Shown here: positions 1 to 6,249 of the stretch, piece by piece
Layout of the letters: each line of letters begins with the position of its first letter
Numbering within the stretch: the stretch's first letter is position 1
NCBI GenBank assembly: GCA_039934475.1
Contig: JBDTMC010000463.1
Span: 1-6,276 of the forward strand
Length of the DNA stretch: 6,276 bases
Origin: JBDTMC01 sp039934475
Lineage (GTDB): Bacteria > Acidobacteriota > Terriglobia > Bryobacterales > Bryobacteraceae
Reading direction: 5' to 3'
Position numbers and translations under genes: made by a program
Notes under the pieces: generated by a model
Told to the model about the DNA's origin: nothing
Database searches by the model: none
The model's input: the letters and a program-made list of their open reading frames with translations, nothing else

Positions 1-294
1 CACCGACACCGTGTCGATAGCCGGTAATTTCTGCAGATCGGCGAAGGTCAAAGTGAGCGGCTTCAGACTCTCGCCGTCCACGGTGAGTCGCCATGTGGCG
101 AGGTCCACTTTAGGCACGTAGTGATGGCTTCGGACAAAGAACCGGTCCACCGGCGTGATCCAAGTGGAGAAGCCGTCCAGCGGCATTTCCAGATCTTCCG
201 GGCGCTTGGAGAGCACGATCATGTTGCGCTTGACGGCGGCCGTGAGAGGCGCTGCGGCGAGGAGATGAAAGAATTGGCGTCGTGAGAATTGCAT
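1..294 (-). CDS. Sulfite-oxidase-family molybdopterin oxidoreductase, Tat-exported (5' part only)
   Basis: The first 98 codons are visible; the gene continues past the left edge. Translation begins MQFSRRQFFHLLAAA, with a twin-arginine motif (S4-R5-R6-Q7-F8-F9) followed by a short Leu/Ala-rich core, as expected for export of a folded, cofactor-loaded enzyme through Tat. Residues 29-98 match the start of the sulfite oxidase / oxidoreductase molybdopterin-binding family: a KRPEDLEMP segment, then ITPVDRFFVRSHH at about 47-59 (the family's FFVRxH region, near the cofactor), then W-R-L-T-V-D-G and P-L-T-L-T-F-A-D-L-Q-K-L-P. The Cys that ligates molybdenum lies beyond the window, so activity cannot be judged. 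Family members oxidise sulfite or reduce S/N-oxides in the periplasm; the substrate here is unknown. The ATG directly follows the kinase stop codon with no convincing Shine-Dalgarno, so translation probably depends on termination of the kinase upstream. The Tat motif fixes the start. Confidence 0.85.
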   Translation of the reverse strand, partial: MQFSRRQFFHLLAAAPLTAAVKRNMIVLSKRPEDLEMPLDGFSTWITPVDRFFVRSHHYVPKVDLATWRLTVDGESLKPLTLTFADLQKLPAIDTVSV

Positions 295-1941
295 TTACTG
301 AACCCAGCTGAACTCGTAGTTGCTGATGGCGCCGTCGCGAATTTCGATGTTGTCCTCCTGCCGGGAATAGCCTTCGCGAACAAGAATCAGCCGGTAGTGA
401 CCAACGGGGACAGTCAGCACGGCAGGCGTCTTCTGGTTCTGTTGCTTGCCGTTGAGGTAAACGGTGGCGCCGGTAGGGTTGGTGCGCACGATCAATTGGC
501 CGGCCAGCTCACTCAGCATAAACTTGACTTCGGTATTGCGAGGCACTTCGAAGATCTTCAGAGCATCGCGGTAGCCGTCCTGGCGGGCACGGAGAGTGTG
601 CCGGCCGGGGCTGAGATCGATCGTACAGGGCGAGGTGCAGGAGAGCGCCGCTTCGTCGAGTTCGATGCGCGCACCCTCAGGCTCGGCCAGGATTTTCACG
701 CTGTAGGTTTGGGCGGGCGCGGGTTTGGCTGGCTCCGGCGATTTGACGGGCTCCACCTGATTCTCGTCGGGCGGCGGCGTATTCTCAGGGGTCGTAGTAG
801 TGACTGGCGGCGGTGCCGGTTCCACCGGTTGGGGGCGGGTTTCAGTGATGACGGCGGGCTTCGGTTCCGGCAGCGCCTTGGCGGCGGGAACCGGGGCTGG
901 ACGATCGCTCCAATAACGAGGGATCCACAACGCAAACGCGAGGGCGGCGATTCCGGCGAGCAGCCCTACAAGGATGCCGCGGAACACGGATCCACTGCGT
1001 CCGCGTGGCGCCGGCGGGGGAGGCGGCGCCGGCAGCACCGGAAGCGGGCGTACGGGACCAGGCAGCGCCACGGTGGGCATACTGGCCACCGTGCCGGGCA
1101 GGAGAGGCTTCCAGCCATGGGCGGTCGCCAGCGCGGCGGACACGGCATTGACGAATTCAGTGCAACTGGCGAAACGTGCCGCGGGATCCTTTGCAAGGGC
1201 CTTGCGCAGCACTCCATCCACCCCTGCATTGAGGGTGGAGTTGATGCGGTGGGCGGGGGCGGCATCGTCGCGAACGATGCGATAGACCAGCGCCGGCAGT
1301 GAGTCCGCGGCGAAGGGCCGCTCGCCCGTAAGCAGTTCGTAGACGATTACGGCAAGGGCATGCTGATCGGCACGGCCATCCACCGGATGACCCTGGATCT
1401 GTTCCGGCGACATGTAGCTGGGGGTGCCGGTGAGGTTGCCCGTCTGCGTCATGTCCTGGGAGACGAAATGGGCCACACCAAAGTCGGTGATCTTGACCAC
1501 CCCCGCCGTATCCACCATCATGTTCGCGGGTTTAACGTCGCGATGAACGATGCCGCGCTTGTGGGCATAGTCGAGCGCGGCGGCAGCCTGGCGGAAGATT
1601 TCGATGAGTCCGGCGCCGGCGGGTAGTTGGCCCGAAGCCGCCAAGCGTTCCAGCGTTGTGCCGTTGACGAACTCCATGAAGATGAAGCAGAGGTCGCCTT
1701 CCTCGGCAATATCGTAAATGGTGACTATGCCCGGGTGAGACAGTATACCCGCGGAGCGGGCTTCGTGAAGGATGCGTGCGCGCAAACGATCCCTCTCGCG
1801 GGAATCGCTAAGGTCCGCCAGACGGATGGATTTGATGGCGACCGTGCGCCCAATGGTGGGATCTTCGGCCCGGTAAACCACGCCCATTGCGCCGCGGCCC
1901 AGCTCACCGGCGATCCGATAGCGCCCGATCTGTTCGATCAC
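295..1941 (-). CDS. Transmembrane Ser/Thr protein kinase with two C-terminal PEGA domains
   Basis: A 548-residue Hanks-type (PknB-like) kinase. The catalytic domain spans about residues 7-270: glycine loop GRGAMG (15-20), ATP-binding lysine in VAIK (K37), helix-C glutamate E60, catalytic loop HRDVKPAN (133-140, D135), DFG (153-155), and an activation segment with several Thr (165, 167, 171, 173) ending in SPE (178-180). All key residues are present, so it should be active. A Pro-rich stretch (about 293-313) leads to one membrane helix (about 321-340), followed by a Pro/Glu-rich linker (about 346-410). Two PEGA-type repeats, about 411-478 and 479-546, each have an x-x-P-x-G-A core and a later G-x-H/Y turn. 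Topology is kinase inside, PEGA pair outside. PEGA domains are thought to act as envelope ligand or surface-binding modules; the ligand is unknown. The start is GTG; no other ATG, GTG or TTG lies in frame between the upstream in-frame stop at 2020-2022 and the glycine loop. It probably heads an operon with the adjoining oxidase. Confidence 0.95.
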   Translation of the reverse strand: MIEQIGRYRIAGELGRGAMGVVYRAEDPTIGRTVAIKSIRLADLSDSRERDRLRARILHEARSAGILSHPGIVTIYDIAEEGDLCFIFMEFVNGTTLERLAASGQLPAGAGLIEIFRQAAAALDYAHKRGIVHRDVKPANMMVDTAGVVKITDFGVAHFVSQDMTQTGNLTGTPSYMSPEQIQGHPVDGRADQHALAVIVYELLTGERPFAADSLPALVYRIVRDDAAPAHRINSTLNAGVDGVLRKALAKDPAARFASCTEFVNAVSAALATAHGWKPLLPGTVASMPTVALPGPVRPLPVLPAPPPPPAPRGRSGSVFRGILVGLLAGIAALAFALWIPRYWSDRPAPVPAAKALPEPKPAVITETRPQPVEPAPPPVTTTTPENTPPPDENQVEPVKSPEPAKPAPAQTYSVKILAEPEGARIELDEAALSCTSPCTIDLSPGRHTLRARQDGYRDALKIFEVPRNTEVKFMLSELAGQLIVRTNPTGATVYLNGKQQNQKTPAVLTVPVGHYRLILVREGYSRQEDNIEIRDGAISNYEFSWVQ

Positions 1942-1950
1942 TGACCTGTG

Positions 1951-1959
1951 ATTATAGCA
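1951..1959 (-). promoter_or_regulatory. Extended -10 promoter for the kinase operon
   Basis: Read on the minus strand this is TGC-TATAAT, a perfect -10 hexamer with the TGn extension. The hexamer at the -35 position with a 17-bp spacer is GGACGG, which is poor, but extended -10 promoters tolerate that. Only nine bases (CACAGGTCA) separate TATAAT from the GTG start, so transcription would begin within about 2-4 nt of the start codon. The fit to consensus is seen directly; promoter use is inferred. Confidence 0.6.
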
Positions 1960-2092
1960 TTCCGGTTTTTGAGCCGTCCTCGCAACGAAAAATCGCCTTT
2001 GAACTGTTGAAAGAAACCGCTAAAGAACTCTCTAACACCCTGTACATAAATGAATTAGTACGGTTTCCGGATTGTAGCAATGAAGGATCGGC

Positions 2093-2113
2093 GGGCTCCT
2101 CAACAAGAGGCCC
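2093..2113. repeat. Small bulged hairpin
   Basis: CCTC (2098-2101) and GAGG (2107-2110) can pair around an AACAA loop, and GGG (2093-2095) can pair with CCC (2111-2113) if CT is bulged out, for about seven pairs. No T-run follows on either strand, so it is not an evident terminator. Function unknown; it may be chance. Confidence 0.3.
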
Positions 2114-2158
2114 CATCCTATAAATGGTAGGGACGAGAGCAGTGGCCTTCTCAAAACA

Positions 2159-2188
2159 GGAACGCTTCCCAAAGAGGGCCGCCGTTCC
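2159..2188. repeat. Interrupted hairpin, weakly terminator-like on the minus strand
   Basis: GGAACG (2159-2164) is the exact complement of CGTTCC (2183-2188). Inside it CCC (2168-2170) can pair with GGG (2176-2178) around an AAAGA loop, giving six plus three pairs with an internal loop. On the minus strand the stem is followed by TGTTTTGA, a short T-run, so it could be a weak terminator for leftward transcripts or a folded part of a leader. The pairing is seen directly; the role is inferred. Confidence 0.35.
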
Positions 2189-2209
2189 GCAGTGCGTGAC
2201 AAATCTTTG

Positions 2210-2244
2210 ACAACACCAGACACCTACAACACCACAACTTGGTG
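2210..2244. repeat. Direct repeat ACAACACCA x2 with an inverted CACCA half
   Basis: ACAACACCA occurs at 2210-2218 and again at 2226-2234, a 16-bp period. The CACCA end of the second copy (2230-2234) is also mirrored by TGGTG (2240-2244) across a 5-nt gap. Three related half-sites in 35 bp could be a transcription factor binding array, but the segment is CA-rich and simple-sequence bias could explain it. Confidence 0.35.
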
Positions 2245-2278
2245 GGTTTAATGAGGCATCGTCATCCTAAACACAACA

Positions 2279-2291
2279 AAACACAGTGTTT
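2279..2291. repeat. 13-bp dyad AAACAC-A-GTGTTT
   Basis: The two 6-base arms are perfectly complementary around one central base. This size suits a helix-turn-helix dimer operator. It lies about 75 bp upstream of the TTGACA promoter candidate. No regulator gene is in the window to assign it to. Confidence 0.3.
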
Positions 2292-2366
2292 CATCAAGCA
2301 ACCTGAGTGTGCCTCCCAGGGCAGGTGGAAAAAGATTAGCGAAGGCGATGTTTTTGTAACAGGGGC

Positions 2367-2395
2367 TTGACATTCCTTGCCTGTGGCTGTACAAA
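2367..2395 (+). promoter_or_regulatory. Candidate sigma-70-type promoter facing the TonB-dependent receptor
   Basis: A perfect TTGACA (2367-2372) is followed after 17 bp by TACAAA (2390-2395), which matches four of six positions of TATAAT. Transcription would start near 2402, leaving a leader of about 320 nt before the receptor ATG. This is the best -35/-10 pair I found by eye on the plus strand of the intergenic region. A second TTGACA at 2207-2212 has no suitable -10 at 16-18 bp. Confidence 0.4.
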
Positions 2396-2545
2396 TACAT
2401 CAATCGTAACTGGGCACCGCCAGATGATAAATAGCCCCCACCCCCGTCGGCTGGGTTCCGAGACTGCTGTATGCGAAGGAACACAAGACGCGTGTGGAGC
2501 ACACCAAACCCGGTTGGCAGCACCAAAGACTGGACCCAACGGATT

Positions 2546-2566
2546 CAGTACGTGAACTTCGTACTG
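2546..2566. repeat. Perfect 7-bp inverted repeat CAGTACG / CGTACTG
   Basis: Arms at 2546-2552 and 2560-2566 are exact complements separated by TGAACTT. It could be a dimeric operator, since the arm centres are 14 bp apart, or a stem-loop in the receptor leader. It falls between the TTGACA promoter candidate and the receptor start, so if transcribed it would lie in the 5' leader. Confidence 0.45.
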
Positions 2567-2643
2567 TCGCCGTTTCCCTCCCCCTTGAGTTATGACGCAG
2601 TGTTCTAAATCGTTCTTGGAATAGTTTAGTTTATTGTTACGCA

Positions 2644-2658
2644 GCGGCCTTGAGCCGC
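2644..2658. repeat. GC-rich 5-bp hairpin GCGGC / GCCGC
   Basis: GCGGC (2644-2648) and GCCGC (2654-2658) pair around CTTGA. The stem is all G-C. It lies about 60 nt before the receptor start and is not followed by a T-run, so it is more likely a leader structure than a terminator, or chance. Confidence 0.3.
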
Positions 2659-2700
2659 AGTTGTCTGGCACGAGTTGGGTTAGTCGATCTATTTTGCTTT

Positions 2701-2706
2701 GGAGGG
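2701..2706 (+). promoter_or_regulatory. Ribosome binding site that sets the receptor start
   Basis: GGAGGG is a strong Shine-Dalgarno match 12 nt before the ATG at 2719; a weaker GAG (2711-2713) sits 5 nt before it. It favours the ATG over an in-frame TTG at 2650, which would add 23 residues ahead of a normal signal peptide and place this site inside the coding region. Confidence 0.6.
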
Positions 2707-2718
2707 AAAAGAGCTGTT

Positions 2719-5700
2719 ATGAGATTTGGCACATTTGTGCGTATCTTTGCTTCGATGCTGCTACTTCTAGGCGCCATTGCACCTACACAGATGCATGGTC
2801 AGTCTATCTATGGGGCGATCCGCGGGCTGGTGACCGATAAAGCCGGCGCGGTTGTACAAGACGCCATTGTGACGTTGACCAATGAAGGGACGAACGGCAC
2901 ACGTACCACGGTTACCAATTCGTCTGGAGAATTTGTATTTAGCCAAGTGGTGCCTAGCGGCTACATGGTCGCCGTGGAGATGAAAGGCTTCAAGAAGTCC
3001 GAGCGCAAAGGCGTGATCGTTGAAACGCAAGGGCAAATAACGGTAGATATTCAGCTGGAAGTCGGCAACGTGACTGAGAGTATCTCGGTGACTGAGGAAG
3101 TGCCGCTGCTGGATACCTCAAGCGCTTCTATGGGCCAAGTGATTGACCGGCAAAAGATCGTGGATCTACCGATTTTGGGCCGGAATCCTTATCTCTTCTC
3201 ACGGTTTGCCGCTAACGTGGCTCCGGTGGGACACCCTGGATTTGTGCGCATGCAGGACCAGTCCGGTTCGTCGATGATCTCCATCGCGGGCGGCTCGGTT
3301 CGCGGCAATAATTACTTGATTGACGGTGTACCGATCACCGACATGAACAACCGCGCGGTGATCATCGCGTCGCTGGAAGCGGTTCAGGAAATGAAGATTC
3401 AGAACAACACCTACGACGCTGAAATCGGGCGTTCGGGTGGTGGTATGTTCAATACTCTGTTGAAGAGCGGCACCAACAGCTATCACGGTGTTCTGGGTGG
3501 CTATATGCGCCAAACAGACTGGCTGGCCAATCTCTACTTCGCCCGCGGCGCCGGTCAACCGATTGTCGATCAGCCCTTCCGAAACTACTTCGGCAGCATT
3601 GGCGGTCCGATTTCGATTCCGAAAGTCTACAACGGCAAGGACAAGACATTCTTCTTCTTCACGTTTGAAGGCTATCGCGACACGCAGGCCGTTTCGGGTA
3701 CCACAACAATGCCGACCCTGGCCATGCGCGGAGGCGACTTTAGCGCTTCTGGCCGCACCATCTACGATCCAACAACGACCGATGCCGCTGGCAATCGCCT
3801 TCCTTTTGCCGGCAACATCATCCCGCTAAGCCGGCAGAATACCGTGGGACGCACGGTAGCCAACCTCCTGGCCCAGCCGACCATTGCCGGCACTGGGTTT
3901 GGTGTTCCGAATACCAGCTACCAGGGCTCACTGCCCAGCAAAGCAGATCAGAAGACCCTTAAACTCGATCAGCGCGTTGGCACGTGGATGACCATCAGTG
4001 CGTCGTACCTCCGGTACAACTCCCTGGAGCCCGGCGAAACGTGGTTCCCTGACCTCCCGACCACGCCCAGCCAATGGCGCCTCGATCGCCGCGTGGATGC
4101 CACCAACGTCAGCGCGACCATCACTGCGGATCCCACCACCGTTGTGACGGCCCGTTATGGCTTCAACCGGTTCCCGAACAACAGCTTCATGAAATACCAG
4201 AACGTCGACCTGGCGGCGCTGGGCTTCTCATCGAACTTCGTGAATAACGTCAGCCTCAACAACATGCCGGCCTTCGGATTTAGCAATTACCAGGGTTTCG
4301 GCGAAGGTGTTGGCACTAATGTGCCGAACTCCCACAGCTTGAACGGGGCAGTTTCAAAGTATGTTGGCAAACATAGCTTGAAAGCCGGCGTGGACTATCG
4401 CAACCTGGCCATGAGCGGCCTCGACCTGGGTAACGGTAGCGGCAACTTCCAATTCGACAACCAATTCACTCGTCAGTATTACGGTTCGAACTCAACGGAT
4501 GCGGCGGGCAATTCAGTTCCCGTCAGCGGCGCCGATATCGCCGACCTGCTATTGGGTGCGCCTACCACGGCCACCGCCAGCCGCAGCACGAAGTTGTATG
4601 AGTTCATCAAATACTATTCGGGCTGGGCTCAGGACGACATTCGTATCCGTTCCAACCTCACTATCAACGTCGGCCTGCGCTGGGAGCGCGAATCCGGCCT
4701 TCAGGAGAGCAACAACAACCTGATCGTCGGCTTTGACCGCAACGCCATTAACTCGGTCTCGAACACGCTCGGGATCCCGGTGAGAGGCGCTGTGCAGTTC
4801 CCGGGAATCAACACGACGAAGACGGCGACAAGCAACCCTGTTAACAACAAAATGTCTCCGCGCTTCGGCGTCGCTTATTCGGTGACTCCAAAGACAACGA
4901 TTCGCGGTGGCTACGGAATCTTCTGGGCACCCAATCTTGCGTTCGGCGGACCGTACCTTTCGGAAGGCTATAACGCAACGACTTCGCCGCTGGGATCCTA
5001 CGACGGCGGCAAAACGCCGGCACTCAGCCTCTCCGATCCGTTCGCAGGCGGCATTGTGAAGCCGGCCGGCAACTCCAAAGGCGACCAAACAGGACTCGGC
5101 ATCGGGTTGAACATCATCGATCCGAGTGCGAAATCGACATGGATTGAGCAGTTCAGCTTCGATGTGCAACGGGAACTACCGTGGAACATCGGCATCGGTG
5201 TCGGCTACGTCGGCAGCCGCAGCCACAACCTTACGCTCGGCACACCAAACATCAACATCAACCAGTTGGAACCCCAATACGCGTCCCTCGGCGTAGCGGC
5301 ACTTTCAGAGAATGTCCCGAACCCCTTCTATACCCCTGGCGGCAACGGCATTCTGGGTAGCTCCACCATCCGGCGCTCCCAGTTGCTGCGGCCCTTCCCG
5401 GCTTTCGGCGACATCAACCTGCTGTACAGCGATCAGAACAAAGCGAAGTACGATTCGATGGCGTTCCGCATGCAGAAGCGCATGTCTGCCGGATTGAACC
5501 TGCTGGCTCAGCTCACCTGGGCGAGAGCGTTCGACCGCAGTTCGGGTGGCGTAGGCAACGACGCCAACGGCAACCAGGCTGGTCCGCAGAACGTATACAA
5601 CCTGGCCGCCGAGTGGGCCCCTTCCAACTTCATCGCTCCGCTGCGGTTCAGCACCACGATCAGCTACGATCTGCCGTTCGGCAGAGGCAAAGCGTTCGCC

Positions 5701-6225
5701 GGCAGCGTGAACCGGTGGGCAGACCTGGCCATTGGCGGTTGGTCCATCAACCTCACCAACCAGACGCAGACCGGATACTATCTGAATATCCTGGCCGCCA
5801 GCAACGACAACGCCCTGATGTTCGCAGCCAGTGAGCGTCCGAACGCGACGGGTGTGAAACCCTCAACGTCGGGCAGCGTTGGTTCGCGTGTCAATAGCGG
5901 TTGGCTCAATCCGACGGCTTTCAGCCAGCCCACTCCGTTGACCTTTGGCAACACTTCGCGCACCATCCCCGCACTGGGACCGGGTTTGTACAACTGGGAT
6001 GCCTCAGTGTTCAAGACGTTTTCGATCACGGAGAAATTTAAGGCTCAGTTCCGCGGTGAAATCCTCAACGCTACGAACACGCCGTTCTTCCGTGCGCCGA
6101 ACACCTCCTGGCAGCAGCCGACCACCGATTCCAGCGGCCACACCTCGTACGGCAGCTTCGGTATCGTCAACAACCAGGGCAACTTCAACCGCATGGTTCA
6201 GTTGGGACTGAGGATTCAGTTCTAG
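2719..6225 (+). CDS. Oar-like TonB-dependent outer-membrane receptor with carboxypeptidase-regulatory-like domain
   Basis: 1168 residues from the ATG at 2719. It begins with a Sec signal peptide: MRFGTFVR, then a hydrophobic IFASMLLLLGAIA core, with cleavage likely near HGQ-S (about 28/29). Residues about 30-114 form a carboxypeptidase-regulatory-like beta-sandwich (G-x-V-T-D-x-x-G-A-x-V, then T-N-S-S-G-E-F-x-F and the G-Y-x-V turn). A TonB-box-like ESISVTEE (120-127) precedes the plug (about 128-250, with DLPILGRNPY and the N-Y-L-I-D-G-V-P segment at 198-205). The rest is a long beta-barrel with alternating aromatic and polar strands, such as GWAQDDIRIRSNLTINVGLRWE (split here: GWAQDD, then NLTINVGLRWE) near 635-655 and SPRFGVAYSV near 713. 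It ends in MVQLGLRIQF, whose final Phe suits BAM recognition. Length fits the Oar family. These receptors move or bind large substrates such as glycans or peptides; the ligand is unknown. No break or frameshift is visible. Confidence 0.93.
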   Translation: MRFGTFVRIFASMLLLLGAIAPTQMHGQSIYGAIRGLVTDKAGAVVQDAIVTLTNEGTNGTRTTVTNSSGEFVFSQVVPSGYMVAVEMKGFKKSERKGVIVETQGQITVDIQLEVGNVTESISVTEEVPLLDTSSASMGQVIDRQKIVDLPILGRNPYLFSRFAANVAPVGHPGFVRMQDQSGSSMISIAGGSVRGNNYLIDGVPITDMNNRAVIIASLEAVQEMKIQNNTYDAEIGRSGGGMFNTLLKSGTNSYHGVLGGYMRQTDWLANLYFARGAGQPIVDQPFRNYFGSIGGPISIPKVYNGKDKTFFFFTFEGYRDTQAVSGTTTMPTLAMRGGDFSASGRTIYDPTTTDAAGNRLPFAGNIIPLSRQNTVGRTVANLLAQPTIAGTGFGVPNTSYQGSLPSKADQKTLKLDQRVGTWMTISASYLRYNSLEPGETWFPDLPTTPSQWRLDRRVDATNVSATITADPTTVVTARYGFNRFPNNSFMKYQNVDLAALGFSSNFVNNVSLNNMPAFGFSNYQGFGEGVGTNVPNSHSLNGAVSKYVGKHSLKAGVDYRNLAMSGLDLGNGSGNFQFDNQFTRQYYGSNSTDAAGNSVPVSGADIADLLLGAPTTATASRSTKLYEFIKYYSGWAQDDIRIRSNLTINVGLRWERESGLQESNNNLIVGFDRNAINSVSNTLGIPVRGAVQFPGINTTKTATSNPVNNKMSPRFGVAYSVTPKTTIRGGYGIFWAPNLAFGGPYLSEGYNATTSPLGSYDGGKTPALSLSDPFAGGIVKPAGNSKGDQTGLGIGLNIIDPSAKSTWIEQFSFDVQRELPWNIGIGVGYVGSRSHNLTLGTPNININQLEPQYASLGVAALSENVPNPFYTPGGNGILGSSTIRRSQLLRPFPAFGDINLLYSDQNKAKYDSMAFRMQKRMSAGLNLLAQLTWARAFDRSSGGVGNDANGNQAGPQNVYNLAAEWAPSNFIAPLRFSTTISYDLPFGRGKAFAGSVNRWADLAIGGWSINLTNQTQTGYYLNILAASNDNALMFAASERPNATGVKPSTSGSVGSRVNSGWLNPTAFSQPTPLTFGNTSRTIPALGPGLYNWDASVFKTFSITEKFKAQFRGEILNATNTPFFRAPNTSWQQPTTDSSGHTSYGSFGIVNNQGNFNRMVQLGLRIQF

Positions 6226-6249
6226 CCCGAAGTTCTTTCGTGCGGTGAG

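Larger units (their letters stand above)
1942..2718. other. Divergent intergenic region without a supported gene
   Basis: This 777-bp stretch separates the leftward kinase from the rightward receptor. It is less GC-rich than the flanking genes. Its open frames (up to 111 codons) have no recognisable domain, no good ribosome binding site and no family-like composition, so I call none of them genes. What it holds is the kinase promoter at its left edge, a TTGACA promoter candidate near 2367, the receptor ribosome binding site at its right edge, and several short inverted and direct repeats listed separately. No tRNA, transposon end or CRISPR-like array is visible. An unrecognised small RNA or a long 5' leader remains possible. 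Confidence 0.6.

Noticed and set aside
289..1302. 337-codon plus-strand open frame opposite the kinase C-terminal half
   Set aside because: It is antisense to a kinase with clear domains. Its product is Gly/Arg-rich with no domain, as expected from the reverse of Pro/Ala-rich GC-rich coding DNA.
1887..2123. 78-codon plus-strand open frame overlapping the kinase start
   Set aside because: Its first part is antisense to the kinase start. The rest has no recognisable features and no ribosome binding site.
2207..2235. Second TTGACA box as a plus-strand promoter
   Set aside because: The hexamer is perfect, but the bases 16-18 bp downstream (CACCAC region) do not resemble a -10 element.
2248..2526. 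92-codon minus-strand open frame in the intergenic region
   Set aside because: No domain, no good start context, and it overlaps another equally unsupported frame on the same strand.
2336..2671. 111-codon minus-strand open frame in the intergenic region
   Set aside because: It starts at GTG without a Shine-Dalgarno, has no recognisable domain or family-like composition, and crosses the receptor promoter candidate. A BLASTP hit would change this.
2650..2718. TTG start giving a 23-residue longer receptor
   Set aside because: The ATG at 2719 has the GGAGGG site upstream and a normal signal peptide directly after it; the extension would bury both.
3778..4512. TDAAGN encoded twice in the receptor (near 3778 and 4495), as a possible internal duplication
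   Set aside because: Only six residues match and the flanks differ; these look like independent surface loops of a barrel rather than a repeat unit.
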